A DNA stretch of 64,000 nt from Stutzerimonas kunmingensis (GCF_900114065.1 NZ_FORS01000002.1:310001-374000); one strand, 5' to 3'; positions 6,728 to 15,609 are shown, counted from the stretch's first letter. Numbers and translations: made by a program. The notes: generated from the sequence alone by a model not told the origin.

Positions 6728-9700
6728 TCAAACCTCCTCGATCACCACCACCCGTTGGCCGGCGCGCACCGGAGAGCCGGGTTGCACACGGATGTCCTTC
6801 ACCACCCCGGCGACCGGAGCGATGAGCGGAATTTCCATCTTCATGCTCTCAAGGATCACCAGCACGTCGCCGGCAGCCACGCGCGCGCCCTCGGCCACCG
6901 ACACCTGCCAGAGATTGCCGGCGATATGGCTTTCGATGCCGTGCTCACCGGCGCCAAGCGGGGTGTCTTCACCGAGATCGGCCGCTACTTCCTCGCTCTC
7001 GAAATGCGCCAGCCCCGATTCGATCCAGCGCTGGCGCTCGGCGTCGAAGGCGGCGCGCTGCTGGCTGCGGAAGGCCTCGATGCCTTCGGCTTCCTTGACC
7101 AAGAAATCCTGGTAGTCGGAGAGGCACAGCTCGGTCTCCTCGATCTTCAGCGGGTAGCGGCCCAGCGGGAAGTCGCGGCGAATCTGCGTCAGCTCCTCGG
7201 CCGAGACCGGGTAGAAACGGATCTGGTCGAAGAAGCGCAGCAGCCAGGGCTGGCCGCCGAACGCCTCGAGCGCGCGGTAGCGGTTCCACATCTGCAGGGT
7301 GCGGCCAACGAACTGGTAACCGCCGGGGCCTTCCATGCCGTAGACGCACATGTAGGCGCCGCCGATGCCCACCGAGTTCTCGGCGGTCCAGGTGCGCGCC
7401 GGGTTGTACTTGGTGGTGACCAGGCGATGCCGCGGGTCGAGCGGGGTGGCCACCGGCGCGCCGAGGTAGACGTCGCCCAGGCCCATCACCAGATAGCTGG
7501 CCTCGAACACCGTGCGGTACACCTCGTCGAGGTTCGGCAGGTCGTTGATGCGACGAATGAACTCCAGATTGCTCGGGCACCAGGGCGCGTCCTTGCGCAC
7601 CGTGGTCATGTACTTCTCGATCGCCAGCTGGCAAGCCGGGTCGTCCCAGGACAGCGGCAGGTGGACGATGCGCGAGGGGACTTTGAGATCCTGCGCGGCG
7701 CACACTGCGTCCCACAGCCCGGCGACGGTCTCCAGCAGCACGGCCAGCGGCAGGGTTTCCGGCAGGTAGTGGACCTGCAGCGAACGGATGCCGGGTGTGA
7801 GGTCGATGACGCCGTCGAGTCCCTTGGCTTCCAACGCCTGCATCAGCGCATGGCCGCGGAAGCGCAGCACCAAGTCCAGTTCCGGCGCGCCGATTTCTAG
7901 CAGCAGATGGGTGTCGCCGGAGAGTCGGGCGACCAGACGGGTGTCGTCCTGGCCGAGGTCGAGGACGATGGGGGAGGTGAGCGCATATTCCGCAGACTGC
8001 GCGTAAATGCCCACTCTCCCTCCGGGAGAGGGCTGGGGTGAGGGGCTTTTGCTGTCGGTTGAAACAGCCCTCACCACGATCGCGGGCCGCCCCGGCCCCT
8101 CTCCCGGAGGGAGAGGGGAGACAAGCGCGCACTCTTCGCGCCGGGCTCTTGCCAGCTCCCGCGCTGTGGCGATATCAACCGGGACAAAGCGCACTTTGTC
8201 CCCTGCCTTAAGCTGCCCGAGCTGCCACAGGTCCGCCTCGATAATGGTCACTGGACAGACAAACCCCCCCAGGCTCGGGCCGTCGGGGCCGAGGATCACC
8301 GGCATGTCGCCGGTGAAGTCCACCGCGCCGATGGCGTAGGGGTTGTCGTGGATATTCGACGGGTGCAGCCCGGCCTCGCCGCCGCTCTCGCGCACCCACT
8401 CGGGCTTCGGGCCTATGAGACGCACGCCGGTGCGGCTGGAGTTGAAGTGCACTTCCCAGTCGGTGGCGAAGAAGCGCTCGATATAGCCTTCGGTGAAGTA
8501 TTCCGGCGCACCGTGGGGGCCGTAGATCACGCGAATTTCGCGCACCGCCGGCAGGGCGCTGCACAGCTCGGCGGCCAGCGTGGCGCCGGCAGACGAGTCG
8601 GTCAGTGGTGCCAGATGCAGCACGTCGCCGGAACGCAGGGCGCGGCCGCCGTGGCCGCCGAACTGGCCGAGGGTAAAGGTGCTCTTGCTGCCCAGATACT
8701 CCGGCACCTGCAGACCGCCGCGCGCGCACAGATACGACCGCGCACCGGCGCCGGCAATGGTGCCGATCGTCAGGGTGCTGCCGGCCGGGATGAACAGCGC
8801 AGTGCTCATCGGCTGCGGCACGTCATCCAGCTTCAACGGTATTTCCGCGCCGGTCACCGCCACCACCGCGTCGGTGTTGAAGCGCAGGATCGGCCCGCTC
8901 ATGGTGATTTCCAGCCCGGCGGCGTCTTCGGCGTTGCCGAGCAGGGCATTGCCCAGACGCAGGGCGCGGCTGTCCATCGGGCCGGACGGCGGCACGCCTA
9001 CCGCCCAGTAGCCGAGGCGGCCGGGGAAGTCCTGTACCGTGGTCAGGGTGCCGGCGCTGATAACCTCGAAGGTATTGGCCTTGTAGCTGAGACCCTCCAA
9101 GCAGCGGGTCCAGGGGTTGCCGCTGGCGAACGGGGTAAAGGCAAGGATCTGGCGCAGGTAATCGCGGTTGGTTTCCACGCCGTAGAGCAGGGTGTCGCCG
9201 AGCGCCTCGTCAAGCGCTTGGCGAGCCTCCTCGCGGCTCGGCGCCCAGGTGATGACCTTGGCGATCATCGGGTCGAAATACGGCGGGATCTCGCAGCCAG
9301 CCTCGACCCAGGTATCGACGCGCAGGGCCTTGCCGTCGGCTGCCGGGAAGCTCGCGGCGGTGAGCAAGCCGGGACTCGGCTGGAAATCCCGGCCCGGGTC
9401 TTCGGCGTAGACGCGCGCCTGGATCGAATGCCCGCTGGGCTTCAGCATCCTGGTCAGCTCCGCCAGCGGCGGCAGGTCGCCGGCGGCCAGCTCGATCATC
9501 CAGCGCACCAGATCGACGCCCCAGACCTGCTCGGTGACGCCGTGCTCGACCTGCAGGCGGGTGTTCACCTCGAGGAAGTAGAAGCGCTGGGCCTCGGCGT
9601 CGTAGACGAACTCGACGGTGCCGGCGCTGCGGTAGTCGATGGCCTTGGCCAGCGTGATAGCCGCTTCGCATAGTGCCTCGACCATGCCGGCCGGCAGGTT

Positions 9701-10432
9701 CGGTGCCGGAGTTTCCTCCAGCACCTTCTGGTTGCGCCGCTGCACCGAGCAGTCGCGCACGCCGAGGGCGATGACGTCGCCGGCACCATCGCCGAACACC
9801 TGCACTTCCAGATGGCGGGCGCGCTCGATGTATTTCTCGATGAATACGCCCGAATCGCTGAAGTTGTTCTGCCCCAGGCGCTTGACCGCGTCGAAGGCCT
9901 CGGCGAGTTCCGCCGTCGAGCGGCACACGCGCATGCCGATGCCGCCACCGCCGGCGGTGCTTTTCAGCATCACCGGGTAGCCGACCTGCTCGGCTGCGCC
10001 GAGGGCATCGGAAAGGCTGTCGAGCAGCTCAGTGCCCTCCAGCATCGGTACGCCGCGTTGTTTGGCCAGGGCGCGGGCGGTGTGCTTCAGGCCAAACACC
10101 CGCAGCTGTTCTGGCGTCGGGCCGACAAAGGCGATGCCGGCGGCTTCACAGGCTTCGGCAAAGGCGGCGTTCTCGGAGAGAAAGCCGTAGCCGGGGTGAA
10201 TGGCTTTCGCGCCGGTTTCCCGGGCGATGCGGAGAATCTTCTCCACCACCAGATAGGTCTGCGCTGCCGGGCCTTCGCCCAGGCTGTGGGCCTCGTCGGC
10301 CTGCTGGATATGCAGGCTGGCGGCGTCGGCCTCGGAGTAGACGGCCACGCCTTTCACATCCAAGGCGCGCAGCGTACGCAGGATGCGGCAGGCAATGGCG
10401 CCGCGGTTGGCGATCAGAAGTTTGTCGAACAT
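6728..10432 (-). CDS. Guanidine carboxylase (urea carboxylase family, biotin-dependent)
   Basis: This 1,234-residue single-chain enzyme uses ATP and bicarbonate to carboxylate guanidine (or urea). The biotin carboxylase domain is residues 1-450, with ATP-grasp GGGGIG at 161-166 and EVNTRLQVEHGVTE. The carboxyltransferase halves occupy about 455-765 (AHS2-like) and 815-1110 (AHS1-like). The C-terminal BCCP domain has biotinyl Lys1198 in ESMKMEI. The start ATG has GAGGG nine bases upstream. The guanidine riboswitch and the CgdAB-type neighbours argue for guanidine rather than urea as substrate. Oddly, residues about 770-815 are encoded by two REP-type palindromes that fall between the carboxyltransferase halves and stay in frame. 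Many databases would call it urea carboxylase (uca). Confidence 0.93.
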   Translation of the reverse strand: MFDKLLIANRGAIACRILRTLRALDVKGVAVYSEADAASLHIQQADEAHSLGEGPAAQTYLVVEKILRIARETGAKAIHPGYGFLSENAAFAEACEAAGIAFVGPTPEQLRVFGLKHTARALAKQRGVPMLEGTELLDSLSDALGAAEQVGYPVMLKSTAGGGGIGMRVCRSTAELAEAFDAVKRLGQNNFSDSGVFIEKYIERARHLEVQVFGDGAGDVIALGVRDCSVQRRNQKVLEETPAPNLPAGMVEALCEAAITLAKAIDYRSAGTVEFVYDAEAQRFYFLEVNTRLQVEHGVTEQVWGVDLVRWMIELAAGDLPPLAELTRMLKPSGHSIQARVYAEDPGRDFQPSPGLLTAASFPAADGKALRVDTWVEAGCEIPPYFDPMIAKVITWAPSREEARQALDEALGDTLLYGVETNRDYLRQILAFTPFASGNPWTRCLEGLSYKANTFEVISAGTLTTVQDFPGRLGYWAVGVPPSGPMDSRALRLGNALLGNAEDAAGLEITMSGPILRFNTDAVVAVTGAEIPLKLDDVPQPMSTALFIPAGSTLTIGTIAGAGARSYLCARGGLQVPEYLGSKSTFTLGQFGGHGGRALRSGDVLHLAPLTDSSAGATLAAELCSALPAVREIRVIYGPHGAPEYFTEGYIERFFATDWEVHFNSSRTGVRLIGPKPEWVRESGGEAGLHPSNIHDNPYAIGAVDFTGDMPVILGPDGPSLGGFVCPVTIIEADLWQLGQLKAGDKVRFVPVDIATARELARARREECALVSPLPPGEGPGRPAIVVRAVSTDSKSPSPQPSPGGRVGIYAQSAEYALTSPIVLDLGQDDTRLVARLSGDTHLLLEIGAPELDLVLRFRGHALMQALEAKGLDGVIDLTPGIRSLQVHYLPETLPLAVLLETVAGLWDAVCAAQDLKVPSRIVHLPLSWDDPACQLAIEKYMTTVRKDAPWCPSNLEFIRRINDLPNLDEVYRTVFEASYLVMGLGDVYLGAPVATPLDPRHRLVTTKYNPARTWTAENSVGIGGAYMCVYGMEGPGGYQFVGRTLQMWNRYRALEAFGGQPWLLRFFDQIRFYPVSAEELTQIRRDFPLGRYPLKIEETELCLSDYQDFLVKEAEGIEAFRSQQRAAFDAERQRWIESGLAHFESEEVAADLGEDTPLGAGEHGIESHIAGNLWQVSVAEGARVAAGDVLVILESMKMEIPLIAPVAGVVKDIRVQPGSPVRAGQRVVVIEEV
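8010..8120. repeat. REP-type palindrome pair inserted in the carboxylase reading frame
   Basis: Two palindromic units in opposite orientation, around 8013-8044 (ACTCTCCCTCCGGGAGAGGG then CTGGGGTGAGGGG) and 8097-8119 (CCCCTCTCCCGGAGGGAGAG core), match the repeat at 6491-6706. The pair lies wholly within the guanidine carboxylase ORF and adds a Pro/Gly/Ser-rich stretch (SPLPPGEG and SPSPQPSPGG motifs) at a domain boundary without a frameshift. Confidence 0.8.
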
Positions 10433-10471
10433 GTTCAGTAACCCTCGAAGGGCTGGCGGGCCGTCCCGCCT

Positions 10472-10591
10472 TTATTCATCTGCGCCACGGCCGTCCGTGG
10501 TTGGGGAGGGTTGCTTCGCTGTCGGCAGCTCGGGCCGCTGCCCGGCGCGCGCCTGCAGCAGCGGCAGCAGGTGGCGTCGTAACAGCGCCAT
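10472..10591 (-). CDS. 39-residue microprotein coupled to the CgdB-like gene
   Basis: The ATG at 10591 overlaps the TGA of the preceding gene as TGATG, the classic translational-coupling arrangement. The frame runs 39 codons to TAA, 39 bases before the carboxylase start. The product begins [19 protein letters not shown], a basic amphipathic stretch with many Leu, and ends in a Pro/Thr/Gly-rich acidic tail. It has no recognisable family. Its position between carboxyguanidine deiminase and guanidine carboxylase suggests a small accessory or assembly factor; it could equally be a spacer ORF that keeps ribosomes moving. Confidence 0.5.
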   Translation of the reverse strand: MALLRRHLLPLLQARAGQRPELPTAKQPSPTTDGRGADE

Positions 10592-11226
10592 CAGTCCCAC
10601 ACCAGCACCTCGGCAGGCGTCGGGTTCCAGCCGTTGCAGGGGTTGTTCAGTTGCGGGCAGTTGGAGATCAGCACGATCACGTCCTGATCGGCCTTGAGCT
10701 CCACGTACTTGCCCGGTGCGGAAAGGCCGTCGTCGAAGGTCAGGCCGCCCTCTGGCGTCACCGGAACGTTCATGAAAAAGTTGATGTTGGCGCCGATGTC
10801 GCGCTTCTCCAGACGGCCGTCGTGCAGGCTGGCGCGCAGAAAATTGTCACGACAGCTGTGCATGTAGCGCTTGTCCAGGGCGTAGCGCACCACGTTGCTC
10901 TCCTGGGCGCAGGCACCGCCGAGGGTGTCGTGGCGACCACAGGTGTCAGCGACGATGGTCAGCAACGGGTTGCCGAGGTTGGAATACAACACCGTGCCGG
11001 CGGTGAGGTAGACCTTGTTCTGCCGGCGCAGGGTGCGCTGCGGGTCGAAGCGTTCGCGCGGGTTCTTCGCGCTAAAGAACAACGTGTCGATGGCTTGATT
11101 GCCCTCGACATCCAGCAAGCGCAGGGTCTGTCCGGCCTTCACTTCGAACAGGTACGGCTCGCCAGCCGGGATCAGGTGGCGGAAGCTGGCGGTTTCGGGG
11201 GGCAGGCTGCTTTCTACGATGGTCAT
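10591..11226 (-). CDS. cgdB: Carboxyguanidine deiminase subunit, UAAP2-type (CgdB-like)
   Basis: This 211-residue protein is of the urea-amidolyase-associated family (DUF1989). CgdA and CgdB homologues form a complex that deiminates carboxyguanidine to allophanate. The conserved family core is clear: [20 protein letters not shown], then [21 protein letters not shown], then [19 protein letters not shown], and finally [17 protein letters not shown]. The conserved Cys and His residues are consistent with a metal site. ATG 11226 has GAGGAGG upstream; the longer frame to 11319 runs into the previous gene. It sits 13 bases after the CgdA-like gene. Confidence 0.9.
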   Translation of the reverse strand: MTIVESSLPPETASFRHLIPAGEPYLFEVKAGQTLRLLDVEGNQAIDTLFFSAKNPRERFDPQRTLRRQNKVYLTAGTVLYSNLGNPLLTIVADTCGRHDTLGGACAQESNVVRYALDKRYMHSCRDNFLRASLHDGRLEKRDIGANINFFMNVPVTPEGGLTFDDGLSAPGKYVELKADQDVIVLISNCPQLNNPCNGWNPTPAEVLVWD

Positions 11227-11239
11227 GTCGGCAACCTCC

Positions 11240-11968
11240 TCAGATGTAGAGTCGTTCGGTGTTGTGGAAGCCGCGGCCGTTCTCCGGACGCGAAGTGCGG
11301 CAGAGCACGCTGATGCCATCGCTCTCGACCTTGTGCCAGCTCAGCTGCACCGGTTTGGGTGCGTACAGCGGATTGGGGTCCAGCGGATGCTGCAAGGCGG
11401 TGAGGATCACCAGGGTGTCCATTGGCGCGTACAGTTCGATGTAGTCGCCCGCTTTGGAATTGCCGCTGTGGAAGGCAAAGGTGCCGTCGGCGGTGACGTC
11501 CACCCGACTGAACAGATTGAGCACCATGAGCAGGTCCTGCAGGTTGAGGTTCCACTTGCCCATTTCCACCAGCAGGTTGTCGGTGCCATTGCGGAAGAAG
11601 CCGTTGCGCAGTTCCTGATAGCGGCCCTGGCCGTATTTCTCGGCGACTTCATCGGCGTTCAGCACGCCGCCAAAGCTGTCGTGCCAGCCGCAGGTGTCGG
11701 CGGTGATGGCAGCGAGTACGCGGCCCATGTCCGAGTACAGGCAATGCCCGGCGGTGAGCTTGGCGGTGTGCTGGCCCTTGAGGGTATCCGGCAGGTTCAG
11801 CCGCTCGCTCTTCTCCTGGGCGTTGAGCAGCATCAGGCTGACGTTGGCGCCGCCTTCGAGATCGGTCAGACGCAGCAGTTGGCCCCGCTTGAGGACGAAG
11901 GAGGTGTGGCCGCCGCCGGGAACGGTTTCCTCGTACAGCGTGGGGCGGATCGCGAGTGAAGCACTCAT
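11240..11968 (-). CDS. cgdA: Carboxyguanidine deiminase subunit, UAAP1-type (CgdA-like)
   Basis: This 242-residue paralogue of the next gene belongs to the same DUF1989 family. It contains [30 protein letters not shown] broken into the usual blocks, then [16 protein letters not shown] and [22 protein letters not shown] 11968 has AAGGAG at good spacing and starts one base after the ATPase stop. The annotated order ABC transporter, cgdA, cgdB, carboxylase, allophanate hydrolase is the known guanidine-degradation layout. The reaction is removal of ammonia from carboxyguanidine, giving allophanate. Which paralogue carries the catalytic site cannot be told from sequence alone. Confidence 0.9.
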   Translation of the reverse strand: MSASLAIRPTLYEETVPGGGHTSFVLKRGQLLRLTDLEGGANVSLMLLNAQEKSERLNLPDTLKGQHTAKLTAGHCLYSDMGRVLAAITADTCGWHDSFGGVLNADEVAEKYGQGRYQELRNGFFRNGTDNLLVEMGKWNLNLQDLLMVLNLFSRVDVTADGTFAFHSGNSKAGDYIELYAPMDTLVILTALQHPLDPNPLYAPKPVQLSWHKVESDGISVLCRTSRPENGRGFHNTERLYI

Positions 11969-11969
11969 G

Positions 11970-12854
11970 TCAGGCTCCTTGGTAGGCAGTTCGGAATTTC
12001 TCGCTGAGGGTGGCCGGCAGGGGAGCGGCCGCACCGGCCGCGTGGCGGCCCTCATGCAAGGGAATGTCGTAGGTCACTCGTGCGCCATAGGCGCCCGGGG
12101 CGTGGGGGTCGATGCGCGGCTTGTCGAACACCAGGATGCGGCTGCCGAGGGTGAAGCCTTCCGAGAGGTCATGGGTGACCATGAACACCGTCAGCCGTGT
12201 TTCCCGCCACAGCTCCAGCAGCAGCTCATGCATGTCCTTGCGAATGCCGGGGTCGAGGGCGCCGAAGGGCTCGTCCAGCAACAGCACGCGGGGCTTCATC
12301 ACCAGCGCCTGGGCGATGGCCAGTCGCTGTTGCATGCCGCCGGACAACTGCGCCGGGTACTTGTCCAGCGCATGGCCGAGGCCGACCTTGTGCAGCATCT
12401 GCGCGGCCTGCTCACGGGCATCGTGCTTGCGGCGTCCGAGCAGACGACCCAGCAGCGGGGCGCGCGGCAGTTCCAGGCCGAGGGCGACGTTGTCCAGTAC
12501 GGTCAGGTGCGGAAATACCGAATAGCGCTGAAAGACCACACCGCGGCTGGCATCCGGTTCGTTTGCCAGCGGCTGGCCATCAAGCAGGATCTCGCCGCGG
12601 CTGGGCGCTTCCTGGCCGAGCAGCAGCCGCAAAAAGGTGGATTTGCCGCAACCGGAGGCACCGACCAGCGTGCAGAACTCGCCTTCGGCGATGTTCAGTT
12701 TCAGGCGCTCCAGCACGACCTGATCGCCGTACTGCTGCCAGACGTTCTTCACCTGAATGAAGGAGCCGGGGTCGCCGCCTGCGCGAGTCCCTGGTTGCGT
12801 TGTGCATTGGCTCGACTGTGCGGCAACGGGTGCCTTGGCGTTGTTCTCGCTCAT
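11970..12854 (-). CDS. ABC transporter ATP-binding protein, NitT/TauT type
   Basis: This 294-residue ATPase has Walker A GASGCGKST (65-73), signature LSGGMQQR, Walker B LLLDEPFGALDP and a switch His (VTHDLSEGF). It is of the SsuB/TauB/NrtC class. An unusual polar N-terminal tail of about 30 residues precedes the first beta strand. Its ATG overlaps the permease TGA as ATGA. With the permease and the distant riboswitch-1 binding protein it probably forms a guanidine-type importer. The first cgdA start is one base after its stop. Confidence 0.93.
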   Translation of the reverse strand: MSENNAKAPVAAQSSQCTTQPGTRAGGDPGSFIQVKNVWQQYGDQVVLERLKLNIAEGEFCTLVGASGCGKSTFLRLLLGQEAPSRGEILLDGQPLANEPDASRGVVFQRYSVFPHLTVLDNVALGLELPRAPLLGRLLGRRKHDAREQAAQMLHKVGLGHALDKYPAQLSGGMQQRLAIAQALVMKPRVLLLDEPFGALDPGIRKDMHELLLELWRETRLTVFMVTHDLSEGFTLGSRILVFDKPRIDPHAPGAYGARVTYDIPLHEGRHAAGAAAPLPATLSEKFRTAYQGA

Positions 12855-13666
12855 GCCTTGGCTCCTTCATACCAGGGGAACAGCAGCTGGGTCAGGCGCC
12901 GCAGCAGGTAGTCCATGGCCCAGGCCAGTAGGGTGATCCAGGCGACATAGGGCAGGATCACGTCCATCGCCATGTAGCGACGCACGAGAAAGATGCGGTA
13001 GCCCAGGCCATCGGTGGAGGCGATGGCTTCGGCGGCGATGAGGAACAGCCAGGCCGAACCGAGCACCAGGCGCAGGCTGATCAGCAGGCGCGGCATCAGC
13101 TGCGGCAGGACCAGGCGCAGGATCAGGGTCCAGGTGTTGGCGCCCAAGGTTTGCGCCTTGATCAGCAGCTCGTGGGGGATTTCTCGTGCTCGGTGTTCAA
13201 GGTCACGAGCCAGGATCGGCGTGATACCGATGACGATCAGCATCACCTTGGACAGTTCACCCAGGCCGAAGACGATGAACAGGATCGGCAGGATCGCCAG
13301 CGGTGGCACCATCGACAGCACCGTGAGCAACGGCGAGAGCGGCGCGCTGAACAGCGGCAGGGTGCCGGCAACGATACCCAGGCACAGGCCGGCCACTGCC
13401 GCGATGGCAAGCCCGGTGCCGAGGCGCTTGAGGCTGGAGGCGGTGTCCTGCCAGAACAGATAGTCGCCGGAGCGTTTGTCGGGGGTGAAAGCGAGGCGTT
13501 CGACGGCTGCGCTCATCTGGCCGAAGCTGGGCAGCAACTTGTCGTTGGGGTTCAGTTCCAGGCGCTGGGCCGAGTTGGTCAGGTACAGCGCCAGCAGCAG
13601 GGCGAAGGGCAGAATTGCCAGTGCCAACCAGCCGCTACGTCCGGGAGTGCGGTTGATCAGACGCAT
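12851..13666 (-). CDS. ABC transporter permease, NitT/TauT type
   Basis: This 271-residue inner-membrane permease has the BPD_transp_1 domain, with predicted TM segments near 15-35, 85-105, 110-140, 190-215 and 235-255. The EAA-type loop is LIKAQTLGANTWTLILRLVLPQLMPRL. The chosen ATG 13666 gives the usual family length. An upstream in-frame GTG at 13783 sits at ideal distance from a strong GGAGGG, and would add 39 Cys-rich residues unlike any permease N-terminus. The same ribosome site serves an overlapping ATG ORF described separately. It is the first substantial gene after guanidine-I riboswitch 2. Confidence 0.85.
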   Translation of the reverse strand: MRLINRTPGRSGWLALAILPFALLLALYLTNSAQRLELNPNDKLLPSFGQMSAAVERLAFTPDKRSGDYLFWQDTASSLKRLGTGLAIAAVAGLCLGIVAGTLPLFSAPLSPLLTVLSMVPPLAILPILFIVFGLGELSKVMLIVIGITPILARDLEHRAREIPHELLIKAQTLGANTWTLILRLVLPQLMPRLLISLRLVLGSAWLFLIAAEAIASTDGLGYRIFLVRRYMAMDVILPYVAWITLLAWAMDYLLRRLTQLLFPWYEGAKA

Positions 13667-13785
13667 GGGCAGATGCCCCGTGCAACGGCCGCGGCAACAG
13701 GTGGAATACTGTGAAGTTCGGGTGCGGCAGAGGCCCTGGCACAAGGCAGAGCGGAGAACGGCAAAGCCGTTTCGAGCGGGCACAT
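13657..13785 (-). CDS. 42-residue leader ORF between riboswitch 2 and the permease
   Basis: ATG 13785 follows GGAGGG by six bases, the best ribosome site in this leader. The frame encodes 42 residues starting MCPLETALPFS and ends with a TGA at 13659-13657 that overlaps the beginning of the permease reading frame (ATG 13666). Ribosomes finishing this ORF could reinitiate on the permease. No homology is recognised and the composition (Cys, Pro, Ala) is unremarkable. It may be a coupling leader, a decayed gene, or chance. Confidence 0.35.
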   Translation of the reverse strand: MCPLETALPFSALPCARASAAPELHSIPPVAAAVARGICPCV

Positions 13786-13835
13786 GGCAAACCCTCCAGT
13801 GTTGGGAATAGCGCAGGAGCTGCGTGCAATCACGC

Positions 13836-13928
13836 TGTCTCCCGGGCTTTTATCCCGCCGTGTAACCTCGCTGGAGGTCGCCAACTCTCGGACCAGCCAC
13901 TCACGTCAACGAGTCGGAACCCTAGTCA
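13836..13928 (-). ncRNA. Guanidine-I (ykkC) riboswitch 2
   Basis: The minus strand shows the same ordered blocks as riboswitch 1: CTAGGGTTCCG (from 13925), GGTCCGAGAG (13894-13885), ACACGG and then AAAAGCCCGGGAGA (13851-13838). The two aptamers are nearly identical in the conserved core but differ in the variable helices, so this is not a recent tandem copy. It precedes the permease-ATPase-cgdAB-carboxylase unit by about 170 bases, or about 50 bases before the leader ORF. Confidence 0.95.
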
Positions 13929-13981
13929 GCTATTTCAAATTGTCTTCGCAGGTGCAGCAGCTTTCTTCGCAAAGGATGCAA

Positions 13982-13997
13982 AGCAAGAGCGATGCCA
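13982..13997 (-). promoter_or_regulatory. Sigma-54 (RpoN) promoter upstream of riboswitch 2
   Basis: The minus strand reads TGGCATCGCTCTTGCT, with GG and GC separated by ten bases and a perfect TTGCT at -12. Predicted transcription start is near 13,971, about 45 bases before the aptamer. A GTTGC-N6-GCAAC palindrome at 14107-14122, about 120 bases upstream, is a candidate activator site. The remaining bases between this promoter and the chemoreceptor stop (14,140) show no gene. Confidence 0.75.
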
Positions 13998-14139
13998 ATG
14001 CACAAAAATCGCGCGCTGCAGGCGTCGTGGGGAAGGGTGGCACTAGGGGGATGCCCTGTTTTGGGGCTGCGCTCGAGGCGGTGCATGCTTTTCGAGCGCG
14101 GACGACGTTGCACGAGCGCAACGCCGCATTGGCAGGAAG

Positions 14140-15609
14140 CTAGAGCTTGAGCTGGCCGATGGCCCGGCTCAGATCGGTGGACAGCGCGGCCAGCTCGGCA
14201 CTGGTGCTGGCTGAGCTTACGGTCTGCTCCACGGTGCGTTCCGTGACGTCGCGGATGCCGGTAACCGAGCGGTTGAGCTCTTCGGCGACCTGGCTCTGCT
14301 GCTCGGCGGCAACGGCGATCTGCGTATTGCTTTCGCGCATCTGTGCTACCGCGTCGGCGATGGCTTCAAGTGCCTGCGCTGCTTCATGGGCCTCGCGCAC
14401 GCAATCGTCGGCTTTCAGTGAACTCTCCTGCATGAACTCCACGGCGTCGCGAGTCATCGCCTGCAGGCCGGAGATCATCTGGGTGATCTCATCGGTGGAG
14501 CTCTGCACACGCTTGGCCAGGTTGCGTACCTCATCGGCAACCACGGCGAATCCGCGGCCCTGTTCACCGGCCCGGGCTGCTTCGATTGCGGCGTTGAGCG
14601 CCAGCAGGTTGGTCTGCTCGGCGATGCTGTGGATCACGTTGACCACGCCGTTGATCTTCTGGCTGTCAGCGGCGAGCTGCTCGATCATCTCGCCGGTCTG
14701 CTGCACGCCCTGGGATAGGCTGGAGATGGACTTCTCCACGCGGCCGACGACCCGGTGGCCATCGCCCGCAAGGCGGTCGGCGTTCTGTGATTGATCGCGA
14801 GTTTCGCGTGCATGCTCGGCGATCTGGTGCACCGTGGCGCTCATTTCGTTGATGGCCGTGGCTGCCTGGTCGGTTTCACCCTGCTGACCGCGCATGCCCT
14901 TGTGCACGTCGTTCATGCTCGTGGCGAGCCGGCTGGCGCCCTCGTCGAGACGCGCGGCAGCCTGGGCGACGGTGCTGACCACGCGTTGATAGCCGCCCTG
15001 CATGGCGTTGAATGCGCTGGCCATCTGGCCGACTTCGTCACGGCTGTCCAGCGGAACCCGTGCCTGCAGGTCGCCACTGCGCTCCACGTGCAGCATGACG
15101 TCCTTGAGCGTGTTGAGGTGGCTGAGCAGAAAGCGGATAAGCAGTTGCGAAGCGCCGAGCAGGCCGAGCATCAGCACTGCGACCGCCACGGCGTAGCTGA
15201 AAAAGTGCTGGCTCAGTACCTGAACAGCGCTGGGCGCGCGGGCCAGTACAGCCAGCTTCTGACCATTCGTCGCGGAGATCAGGTGGGCGCCGACCACGGG
15301 ATTGCTGGAGAACAGTCGGTCGTGGGCGAGGGTGGTCCAGCCGCTTTCGGCGATAGCCTGACCCTCGACCGCGGCGCGCTGATCTGCCTGGAACGCGATC
15401 AGGTCCGCACCCTGCGGCAGCGCAGCATCGGCCGGCCAGCTCGCCAGCAGCGACGCACGCGCCTGCGCTGCAGCGACGGCGTCGGTGCTACGGGCGCTTT
15501 GCTCCAGTTGTACGGCGTAAAGCACCAGCAGCAACGCGATGACGAAGGTCACCATGTTCAGTGCCCAGAACTTGTACTTGAGCGACAGATCGCGAATCCA
15601 AACGGCCAT
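14140..15609 (-). CDS. Methyl-accepting chemotaxis protein
   Basis: This 489-residue transducer has TM1 at about 16-35 and a short periplasmic sensor of about 100 residues (36-137) with no recognised ligand fold. TM2 lies at 138-162, followed by a HAMP segment. The cytoplasmic signalling coiled coil has the conserved tip ([21 protein letters not shown] and [15 protein letters not shown]). It would pass ligand or energy signals to CheA/CheW. It is transcribed in the same direction as the guanidine unit but upstream of that unit's promoter, so it is a separate gene. The signal is unknown; a nitrogen compound is possible from context only. Confidence 0.93.
   Translation of the reverse strand: MAVWIRDLSLKYKFWALNMVTFVIALLLVLYAVQLEQSARSTDAVAAAQARASLLASWPADAALPQGADLIAFQADQRAAVEGQAIAESGWTTLAHDRLFSSNPVVGAHLISATNGQKLAVLARAPSAVQVLSQHFFSYAVAVAVLMLGLLGASQLLIRFLLSHLNTLKDVMLHVERSGDLQARVPLDSRDEVGQMASAFNAMQGGYQRVVSTVAQAAARLDEGASRLATSMNDVHKGMRGQQGETDQAATAINEMSATVHQIAEHARETRDQSQNADRLAGDGHRVVGRVEKSISSLSQGVQQTGEMIEQLAADSQKINGVVNVIHSIAEQTNLLALNAAIEAARAGEQGRGFAVVADEVRNLAKRVQSSTDEITQMISGLQAMTRDAVEFMQESSLKADDCVREAHEAAQALEAIADAVAQMRESNTQIAVAAEQQSQVAEELNRSVTGIRDVTERTVEQTVSSASTSAELAALSTDLSRAIGQLKL

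Noticed and set aside
6728..10432. Guanidine carboxylase as a pseudogene because of the repeat insertion
   Set aside because: The frame stays open through the repeat, all domains and the biotinyl Lys are present, and the insertion lies at a domain boundary.
14031..14056. TGGCAC...ATGC element on the plus strand resembling a sigma-54 promoter
   Set aside because: The GG-GC distance is 12 rather than 10 bases, which sigma-54 does not tolerate.
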